The notes under the pieces are model-generated. The model had not been told where the DNA came from. It worked only from the letters and a program-made list of their open reading frames with translations, and ran no database searches. Of a DNA stretch of 64,000 bases, positions 53,381 through 61,468 are shown in pieces. The position numbers and the translations under genes were made by a program. The stretch's first letter is position 1, and each line of letters begins with the position of its first letter. Source of the stretch: Saccharomycopsis malanga (lineage: Eukaryota; Ascomycota; Saccharomycetes; Ascoideales; Saccharomycopsidaceae); contig CP025324.1 in NCBI GenBank assembly GCA_004014935.1, forward strand, positions 2,356,501 to 2,420,500, in the 5' to 3' direction.

Positions 53381-56300
53381 CTATTCTCCTCCAGTATTGT
53401 TAACGTTGGCACTGATGATCTCATCGTACGTTGGCGGGAGTGTTTTGTCAAAATTCAACTTCTGCTGTAATGCTCCTTCGGCGTTACTTCCTGTAGTATC
53501 ACTAGACAACACCTCATTTATATTAAATGGTTGGCCCACAATGTCGTCAATGTTGTTTCCCCCACTGTTGTACCTTAACAACGGCATAAGCCTTGGGGAC
53601 GATGGACTCAGGAGGTCCATAGAGTAATTTGTAGACACTGGAGAAAGCAACACCATTGAGTTTAACTCGTTTTCTTCAAAATGGTTATTTTTATAATGGT
53701 GGTCACCAGTTCCAGGCTGGTCGAGTGGATAAGCACTGATGTCATCAACCGTGTCAGGAACTGTTGACAAAAGCGGAGAGGTTGCTTCTTCAAAAGTAGG
53801 CAAATGCTCTGTATCAAATTCTCTGTTCAATCTTTCTGTAGCTTGTCTGTCGGCCTCGGCACTTGTGATGTTCAAATCGTTATTCAAAGGCTCTTCCAAG
53901 TATGGTGGCAAGACAACGTTTTCATCGTCACACAAATCAGAAACTAGAATGATTGGAGCATCTATGATGACCTCATAATGATGAAGTTTGTTTGAAACTT
54001 CATCGCCTACGGCATTTCGTTCTGCTTCTTTTTTAGATATGCGGAAACATACTTGTAACCGATGGGATACTGAAATGTAATTGAAACAATTACTGTCAGG
54101 ATACAAATCAGGAATCAGTTGATGTCTAGAACGGAAATCAAATGTAGATTCATTAAGTAACCGAGGAACATAACGTGATACTTCTAAAAATGAATCTCCA
54201 TATTTGACTTTGGTTTTTGATGATTTGATTTCTTTCCATAACTCTTTTTCTGTTTTATTGACATATCGATAATCATCTGGCAATTGATTATCATTGTTTG
54301 CTACAAACTTTGGTCTTGGTGTTTTGGGTTTGATTTTATGACCATGTAGCCTGTTATTATCTTCATCAACAGATTTGCTGCTATTATGATAATTGTAATG
54401 ATGTGATTGGATGCCTTTAAAAAAGAGTGGAGTTTGAATCAGAAGAGAACGATCCACTAAGATCTCCTTTCTAGGCTTTCTAATACTAGTCTTTTTACCA
54501 AACTTTTCGTCTGCAGCATTTTTGTAACAAAAAGCTAACATATTGGTGTTTCGATGTTCTTCTTCATCATTACGAAGCATAAGCTTGTTGCGGAACTTTT
54601 CAAATTCAGATCCTTTCTCATCAACGTCTTTCAACGCGTTATCATAAAGTTTAAGCACATCTTCTCTGACAGCATATCCACCTTCTGACTTAGTTCGAAG
54701 CTCTGACAAAGGAACAACTTTTTCAACAACGTTATGATCTTTTATATTTTTTTTCCCTTCATCAAATTCAACTTCTAGGTTTTTGGACACATAAGACACT
54801 CTTTCCAATATGTTGATCTTCACCTTTTTAATATAAATGTCTTTACATAATGGAAGCAACTTGATATTCATAGGGATTTCAGAATTGATTCTCACAAACT
54901 TGTTGGGGAATGATAATTCATATAACAAGGAATCATTCCATATTCTGTTCACATAAATAGGCTTGTTTAATGCTGATGAAAAGTCAGGCGGTCCTCTTAT
55001 CAAGGGTAATCTGAAAGATTTACTAATCAACTTTTCTACCAATCCCATTTGTTGTTTTGTATAGATCGATTCATTTGCAAGATTCTTATCTACATTTTTA
55101 GTCATAGTAGCTGTATTGATATCCTTTCTTTCAAGATCCACTGAATTATCTTCATCAACTAATTCCTCGATATCAGTCTCCGCGTCATTTCTTGACAAGG
55201 AAGGCGTGAGTTTCTTTAAAGACTTTGAGATGGAATGGCGTCTTTGCATGCCGTTACCAATGCTGGAATTGCCAAGTTGATGCTCAAATCGTTTTAAACA
55301 TAAGTTGAACTTATAATTCAAAGCTGCATGGGGAGCTCTGATAGTCTCGGGAAAACTTCCATCGAATATCATAGGTAAGACAAATATATAGTCACCAGGA
55401 GGATAATCGTATAGTCCTTTAGGCTCATTCAAACCTATCGAAAATTGTTCTTCTAATAGAGAATTTTTATTATAGTAAGGATCATTTTTAATTTTGTTGA
55501 TAGATTTTAAATGGAATTTTTGTAAAGGCTGAGACTCGTTACTACCAAAGACAATTTTTCTCTTATGTGGTGCTTTGGAAGAGTGTGTAGAGGTTTTAAG
55601 AAGAGGATTCAAGTAGTCCAGTGAGTTGTCAGATAAAAACCCGGTGCTATCACTTAAATGAGAAAAATTGTGCTTGAGTACTTCAGGATTTATATCACTG
55701 TCAGCTGGTATAAAATAGTTGAAATCTTTCATCAAATCAAGCTGGCAACTGGAATTACCCACAAGAAACTCTTCCTCGCTATCAATTCTGGGAGGAGCAC
55801 TACTATACGCTTGGGCCAATTCTTTCCAAAAGATTTTGCAAACAGCAGTAAAAGACACCAAGATATGCGATAAATCCACATTGGTTTTTGTCATATTGGA
55901 CCTCACAAAACTGGGACTGACACTGTAGGAATTGACGTCGTTACTTACTGGATTGACATAGCTCTCCACATCACTAGACAGAAGACTAGATACTGAGCGG
56001 CTATCGAGAGCTTGTGAGGCACTATCAAGGGGTTCCAAGGTGCTATCAAGAGGTTGTAGTACTGGAGCCAGACCATCATTATTGGAAGAATAATCAGACT
56101 CTTTTGGAATAGAAACAACCATTGCAAAAGTATGTAATATTGGATTATTCCCAGTAGCATTCTCGTCAAATATAGCTTCATCTTCATTATCGTCTACATC
56201 ATCATTTGCGTTCTCCTCGTCTTCTTGAACTGGTTCTGGATGAGTGCGTCTATGTGATCTATTTTCATAGGATTCTAATTCTTCATCCAATGAATTTCCA

Positions 56301-57178
56301 ATGCCATTGATATTACTATTAAGACTTCGGTTCACTCTTCCACGACGCCCACTCGCCGATGTGACTGTAGGTAAGAAGATCTTATCGTTAGAGTTCATTA
56401 TGGATATTTTGATAGTAGACAAATCATCCTGGATGACAGATTGTAAAGCCTTGTGATTATTCTCATAAACAATATGACTATCACCGGTTTTGGTATGAAC
56501 ATCAAACTGCGAATCAGAAGCAATTGCGAGAGACGAGTTTGGAATATGACTTGCTGGTGATGATAATGTTGGTAGTGTCTCGTCTTCAACAGGTTGATTA
56601 TCCTGTCTAGATTTGAGCTTTAATAAACCAAATATACTACCACGACGACTATGTGATTTTTCCGACTTTTTTGATTCTGTATAATGATGTTTCGAAGAAT
56701 AGTCTGCCTGGTTGGATTTTGTGGGTCTCAACAGATTTGAACGGCTAAGAGAGTGTGACTTATCAGCAGTATTAGAATTCAACTTTGAAAGAACAAGTTT
56801 TGAAAATCTTCCAGAAAACTGATCACAGGAATGGGAATCATTTATCTCCACTTGAGAGTCCTGCTCATTACCGTTATCAGTAAATAAAGGCAAATTATAC
56901 AAGTTGTAAATGGCACGATTATTAAGAAGATTTAAACCCATTTTATCTTTCAAAATCAGTTTGATAATGTCACAGTTCTCTGGAGTATTGGTGAGTGATT
57001 CGAGACACGGCTGAAAACTTTCCTTGTCACCTACAAAAGCCAAATGTGAGCTTGCTTGTGAGTCTTGTTGAGAGCCATGATCCTGATAAACATGAGAATC
57101 CACGCCCAGAGAAGAGGATACTGACAGCCGACGGCTGAATTTGTTCTTTTTTGATTTGGAGAATATATTAAAAGACAT
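53381..57178 (-). CDS. ECM21: Alpha-arrestin Ecm21/Csr2 type (Rsp5 adaptor)
   Basis: A 1265-residue arrestin-related trafficking adaptor. The N-terminal 560 residues are Ser/Asn-rich and disordered (SRRLSVSSSLGV ... SRRGSIFGLLKLKS), a likely target of nutrient kinases. Arrestin-fold segments span about residues 575-1150: YPPGDYIFVLPMIFDG, RAPHAALNYKFNLCLKR, NKFVRINSEIPMNIKLLPL and ISVSHRLQVCFRI. C-terminal PY-type motifs include LPPY near residue 1110 and PPTY at 1248-1251, followed by acidic DEI. These proteins recruit Rsp5 to nutrient transporters for endocytosis. Size and order match S. cerevisiae Ecm21/Csr2 (about 1120 residues). The two yeast paralogues cannot be separated here. Confidence 0.82.
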   Translation of the reverse strand: MSFNIFSKSKKNKFSRRLSVSSSLGVDSHVYQDHGSQQDSQASSHLAFVGDKESFQPCLESLTNTPENCDIIKLILKDKMGLNLLNNRAIYNLYNLPLFTDNGNEQDSQVEINDSHSCDQFSGRFSKLVLSKLNSNTADKSHSLSRSNLLRPTKSNQADYSSKHHYTESKKSEKSHSRRGSIFGLLKLKSRQDNQPVEDETLPTLSSPASHIPNSSLAIASDSQFDVHTKTGDSHIVYENNHKALQSVIQDDLSTIKISIMNSNDKIFLPTVTSASGRRGRVNRSLNSNINGIGNSLDEELESYENRSHRRTHPEPVQEDEENANDDVDDNEDEAIFDENATGNNPILHTFAMVVSIPKESDYSSNNDGLAPVLQPLDSTLEPLDSASQALDSRSVSSLLSSDVESYVNPVSNDVNSYSVSPSFVRSNMTKTNVDLSHILVSFTAVCKIFWKELAQAYSSAPPRIDSEEEFLVGNSSCQLDLMKDFNYFIPADSDINPEVLKHNFSHLSDSTGFLSDNSLDYLNPLLKTSTHSSKAPHKRKIVFGSNESQPLQKFHLKSINKIKNDPYYNKNSLLEEQFSIGLNEPKGLYDYPPGDYIFVLPMIFDGSFPETIRAPHAALNYKFNLCLKRFEHQLGNSSIGNGMQRRHSISKSLKKLTPSLSRNDAETDIEELVDEDNSVDLERKDINTATMTKNVDKNLANESIYTKQQMGLVEKLISKSFRLPLIRGPPDFSSALNKPIYVNRIWNDSLLYELSFPNKFVRINSEIPMNIKLLPLCKDIYIKKVKINILERVSYVSKNLEVEFDEGKKNIKDHNVVEKVVPLSELRTKSEGGYAVREDVLKLYDNALKDVDEKGSEFEKFRNKLMLRNDEEEHRNTNMLAFCYKNAADEKFGKKTSIRKPRKEILVDRSLLIQTPLFFKGIQSHHYNYHNSSKSVDEDNNRLHGHKIKPKTPRPKFVANNDNQLPDDYRYVNKTEKELWKEIKSSKTKVKYGDSFLEVSRYVPRLLNESTFDFRSRHQLIPDLYPDSNCFNYISVSHRLQVCFRISKKEAERNAVGDEVSNKLHHYEVIIDAPIILVSDLCDDENVVLPPYLEEPLNNDLNITSAEADRQATERLNREFDTEHLPTFEEATSPLLSTVPDTVDDISAYPLDQPGTGDHHYKNNHFEENELNSMVLLSPVSTNYSMDLLSPSSPRLMPLLRYNSGGNNIDDIVGQPFNINEVLSSDTTGSNAEGALQQKLNFDKTLPPTYDEIISANVNNTGGE

Positions 57179-57877
57179 GGTTAGCTAACATGGATTATTG
57201 GCAAGGGTTGGATATTGGATAAAATAGTTCTGAAAGCCGCTTGGATATCAACTTGAACTTATCTTTATTGTCTATAGTCCGTTGATCTCTTCCGGACACC
57301 TAATTGCACTGTCTGGGGTAAATAAACCCGATAAAACTTGCAGAAACAACAGCAAATGATGCTTGGAAAAGGCCGATAACAAATTATATAAGCATATGAC
57401 ACTCTAGCTAGCGTGCCCAGAGGGGTTCAGGTCCAGGTAGGGGGCAAGCCAAACTATCTTGTTCGCTCTCATGAACTTAATCTTTAACTTCATAGACAGA
57501 TTGTGTCAAACTGATCGCTATAGAAGCCCAATACTTCTCAGCCCACTGTGGTCTGTCATGTGAACGTTGCAGAGTCGATAGCCTTAGTTGTACTGAGAAA
57601 TGCTTAAAGCTACATGACACATGGCGATGTGCGGTATTCCATTTACTGCAGGGTCCATATAGTATAGCAAGCACAGTTTGTAGTGAAAATATTGCAATAT
57701 AACGGGGCGTTATCACTAACAGTTAGTAAAGCTAATATGACCAAGAATGATGACCAGAACAAGTTTTCGATGATGGCAGTGCTAAAGCCAAGGAGAATAG
57801 CCCCCGCAATACAGTGCTAACCTAGAAGCAAGTGCTTACAAAGATGTAATATACGCTACAAGTAATATATTAAAAGT
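57179..57877. other. Intergenic, ECM21 promoter and YOP1 3' flank
   Basis: About 700 bp. On the minus strand there is a TACTAAC followed by TTAG (57716-57728) before an 80-codon open frame, but no ATG-bearing first exon is available upstream. Nothing else recognised. Confidence 0.4.
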
Positions 57878-58455
57878 CTAATGAACCTTAGAGGTAGGTT
57901 TAGAGTCCTTGAATAAATGGGTGTCACTGATAGGTTTCAAAAAATTGTAGTATACAAACTTTGCACCGCCAAATTGGGGAAGAGAAAGATAGAGCAAAAA
58001 GGCGGTTTTGATCAACCAGTAAAATGGAATCCAGTATAAGATGGCCTTGGACCAAAATTCAAAGATGTTCAAGATAGCAAACACAACCCAGTAGATCAAC
58101 AAGTCTTCGTCGTCGTCCTTGGTGGTGGTGTGCAAAGCTTTTAGCGACAAGTAGCCAGGAATTACAAAACCAGCAATATTCGAGAGCAATTGACCAATAC
58201 CGCCAATGTTCAAGAAGGTCAAAAGAAGATAGAAGGCGGCAAAACCAATAACAGCATAGGATCTTGGCAACTTGGTGTTGCTTTCAAACTGGTCTAGAAT
58301 TCTCACATTAGAGAATCTCTGCAATTCTTAGTTAATTCGTCCTTACTATGTAGTTCTGATATATTGCTCATTAACAATTATAGTTCCATACATACCCCGT
58401 CAAGCTGTGACAAATGTCCTTGGACCTTGGAGTTTAAATTCTGTTGAAAAGACAT
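57878..58455 (-). CDS. YOP1: Yop1, ER-tubule-shaping reticulon-like protein
   Basis: A two-exon gene: exon 1 is 58396-58455 (20 codons, MSFQQNLNSKVQGHLSQLDG) and exon 2 is 57878-58318, giving 166 residues. It belongs to the DP1/Yop1 (TB2/HVA22) family, whose hydrophobic hairpins bend the ER membrane into tubules and which partner reticulons and Sey1. Family phrases are clear: RILDQFESNTKLPRSYAVIGF, then NIGGIGQLLSNIAGFVIPGYL, FEFWSKAILYWIPFYWLIKT and LPQFGGAKFVYYNFLKP. Four hydrophobic segments pair into two hairpins. Exon 2 by itself lacks an ATG, so the intron is required. Confidence 0.96.
58319..58395 (-). other. Intron in YOP1
   Basis: A 77-nt phase-0 intron with donor GTATGT, branch AATTAAC and acceptor TTGCAG. 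It joins GGG to AGA. Confidence 0.92.
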
Positions 58456-59357
58456 GTTAAATATGTAGAACACTTATTTTTGATTTATGATTTAAATTAG
58501 TTTCTCGAGTGTTGGACGTCAATTGTGAAAGAAGAAGCAACCGATGAGATCTTCGAAATATCGCTGAAAAATAAAAAATAAAAAAAAAAGCTGTCTATTG
58601 CTGGTTCCCGATGTGAAATTGGCGCCTCTTTTGCTCCGTCTATCGTGATATCCTATCAGCGACAGGGTGATCCCCTTTTATTGGCTACAAATTTCCTTAC
58701 CAGCTAGTTGCTATTGTCTATGATAACTTATTATATTGCAACTACATTCCGCTTTCAATCATGACTGATATTTTCATTCTCCTATGTAGAATTATTCAAT
58801 GTTCCATATATTGTTTCAACAGCCCTTAATGCTACCTGTTATTACACCTACTTATGATATTTTTTCATATTGAAATGTTTGTAATTAATCATCATTCCCT
58901 TAATAATAAATACCTACAAACTGGTATTTACTGAGCTCAAAAGATGAGATATTATTACTATAAAAAATCCTGGAAATAACAGTGCATGTTATATCATGCA
59001 GACAAACGCAGAAATATGCGCCAGTGTTGTACAACTATTTTCACTTCGGAATATTACAACATTGCTATATATTGTGTAATTTATAATCCATATTAAAACT
59101 CTCTAATGGCTAGTATATGTTTAAGACAAAACGAAAAGGGGTAAAACACATTCTTGAAGTATATCCTATGCTACATAGTGAATAAATATATGTATACCAT
59201 CTGGACGGATCTTTGAATAATGAAAAAAAACACTAGTATACAGTAGAGGTAAGATAAAGGCTAAGATGATGAAAGCTTTTATTGAATGACCTTTGTGTTG
59301 TAGTCTTCTAATAAAAGACTGAAAGCTGTTTCAAGTTCTAGAGTGTAGCAAAATACC
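58456..59357. other. Divergent promoter region YOP1 / PRP45
   Basis: About 900 bp between divergent genes. It contains a degenerate SINE 3' fragment near 58918-58965. No gene seen. Confidence 0.45.
58918..58965 (+). mobile_element. SINE-like repeat, degenerate 3' fragment
   Basis: AACTGGTATTTACTGAGCTC, then AAAAGATGAGATATTATTAC, aligns with the family 3' core and ATT tail at 42.56 kb with several mismatches. It is the most diverged copy listed. Confidence 0.5.
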
Positions 59358-60776
59358 ATGTCAAATCAAATAGTTCCAAGTAATGGGGACAGTCAGTCAC
59401 TTGCGGTCAAAAGACAACAGTTATTTAGTCAGCATGAAGAAAACTTTAGAAAAACGTCCGTCAAAAATAAAAAGGATCTTGATTTGAGTCTTCCGACACC
59501 AACTGAGATTGAAGAATGTCGTTTACGGACCAAAGAAGCTTTACAAAAGATTATTGATTTGAAAATGATGGCCAAAAGCACAACTGGTCTGATAACAGGG
59601 AAAAAAGATGATCTTTATGTCAAGTACACCCCTACAAACTTACGTCTCACCAACCAAACTGATGATAATGCTCCTAAGCAGAGAATAATTAAGATTGTAG
59701 AGGCAGAACAAGACCCGATGTTGCCACCAAAGTTCAAAAATAACCAGAAGACACCAGCTTTGCCCGATTCAGCTTTAGCTAATACTGCCGTACTCAAAGG
59801 GTCTCAGCTGGCCAATCAGAAGAAAAAACCGCTCACTGTAGAAGAGCAGAAAGCATGGTACATTCCTCCTGCCATTTCCAACTGGAAGAACCCAAAGGGT
59901 TTCACTATTGCTATAGACAAACGGTTGGCTGCTTTCAACAGTGCTGCAGAAGGCAAAGACGCTGGTATTAATGACAACTTTTCCAAATTGGCTTCGTCAT
60001 TGTATCAGGCTGATCAAAGAGCCAGAGAAGAGATTAAAGCTAGAAACAGACTTAGAATCAAACAAGCCGAACAGAAACGTTTGGAAAATGAAGAGAAATT
60101 GAGAGCACTTGCTTTCAAAGCAAGAGAAAGTCGTCAAGGGAATGACCGTCAAAATCATACTAATGAGTTTAATGCAAGACAAAGAGAACTTGATCGTAAA
60201 CAACGTTTGCTCAAATACGAGAAGCAACTCAAGCAGAACAAATTATCTAACGATCAAAAGGTTCTTCAGCTTGTCAATGAATCTAGTTCCGATGATAGAT
60301 TAAATAGTAGAATTGCTCTTGGATTAAGTAATGCCAATGCTACAACGGGCAAAAATAATGAAGAGATGACAGATAATTTATTAGATGCCCGGCTATTTAC
60401 CAACGCTCAGAAGTTTAGACCAGCAGGATCTGAAGGCCAGATATACGATACACCTTTATTTAATACTCACGAGGCCATACAGAACATATACACGGTCAGC
60501 AATAGTAATACGGCTACGACTGGTGCTGAGGAAGAACTCAACAACTTGGCTAAATACAATCGATTCAAAGTGCTTGGCGGTGGTGTTAACAAGGATAAAG
60601 TAGCAGAACGGACAGGGGCAGTCAAATTTGCAAAGGCTAGCTCTCTTGGGGTGGATAATGATAAGGAAAGTGATGACAAAGATTATAGTACTGGTGACAA
60701 ACGCTACGGATTAGGAGATGATGAAAGGCCAGCGAAAAAGTCCAGATGGGATGATGATGACGATGATGATGAATGA
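59358..60776 (+). CDS. PRP45: Splicing factor Prp45 (SNW/SKIP)
   Basis: A 472-residue SNW-domain protein of the NineTeen-related spliceosome core, needed for the second catalytic step; the human homologue is SKIP/SNW1. The signature is complete: YVKYTPTNLRL, QRIIKIVEAEQDPMLPPKFK, LTVEEQKAWYIPPAISNWKN (Ser174-Asn175-Trp176) and GFTIAIDKRLAA. A long basic, charged helix (AREEIKARNRLRIKQAEQKR) follows. The C-terminus ends in a run of Asp after KKSRWDDD, as in other fungal SNW proteins. The S. cerevisiae protein is 379 residues, so this one has a longer tail. Confidence 0.95.
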   Translation: MSNQIVPSNGDSQSLAVKRQQLFSQHEENFRKTSVKNKKDLDLSLPTPTEIEECRLRTKEALQKIIDLKMMAKSTTGLITGKKDDLYVKYTPTNLRLTNQTDDNAPKQRIIKIVEAEQDPMLPPKFKNNQKTPALPDSALANTAVLKGSQLANQKKKPLTVEEQKAWYIPPAISNWKNPKGFTIAIDKRLAAFNSAAEGKDAGINDNFSKLASSLYQADQRAREEIKARNRLRIKQAEQKRLENEEKLRALAFKARESRQGNDRQNHTNEFNARQRELDRKQRLLKYEKQLKQNKLSNDQKVLQLVNESSSDDRLNSRIALGLSNANATTGKNNEEMTDNLLDARLFTNAQKFRPAGSEGQIYDTPLFNTHEAIQNIYTVSNSNTATTGAEEELNNLAKYNRFKVLGGGVNKDKVAERTGAVKFAKASSLGVDNDKESDDKDYSTGDKRYGLGDDERPAKKSRWDDDDDDDE

Positions 60777-61468
60777 GTAGATTGTTTCAAATGATATATA
60801 TTTGTATAGTAGTAGAAAAGCTTTGAGCTATGTTTTTTGAATGTTAATACTGTAAGTATATTGTGGTGTAATTTTAATAGCCAAATTAAGTAGCTTTATT
60901 TTCTGTGTAAATATGTTGAGGCTGGTTTACGTTACTGTGTTCCTCTGATACATTTTTTCTAACGAAACAGTCTAGTATATAAAGAATGCACAGTAGTATT
61001 ATCTCTAAGTTGAGTTGATAAAGCCTAGTCAAATTAATGGCATTTAATTAGCACTTATTTCAACAATATCCGGGCATTCTGTCTCAGTATAAAATTTTAA
61101 ATATAAGAAATGACTCAATACCCAGCCTAAACCGCTCTCCAAGAATGTGTTTGTTTCTTGAAAAGCTTCAAAACCGCCTAGTTTTCAAACTTCAGTAAAA
61201 GGCTTTTCATTCATGACAATCCTATCAGGATTATATCATTTGAGTAAGCGAGCATAATTGCCCAGAGTTATACAGACGTTTCCATAACTTTAACAATTGT
61301 CTGTATAAGGATTTACTATTAACGGCTTGTTGAGTGCACCTTCAATTTGCAATACATGTCACAATCTTTTCATCTACAAACATCATGATAAAGACATAGT
61401 TTTTGCTGTAAAACTTGTAAATTAAAAATATGTAATTGTTCGATTCAGAATTATAGTTATTATCATGT
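60777..61468. other. Convergent intergenic region PRP45 / coiled-coil gene
   Basis: About 690 bp of AT-rich sequence between two convergent genes. No gene, repeat or RNA recognised. Confidence 0.4.

Noticed and set aside
57477-57716. Minus-strand 80-codon frame preceded by TACTAAC and TTAG
   Set aside because: No ATG exists on that strand between here and the YOP1 coding end, so no first exon can be proposed.
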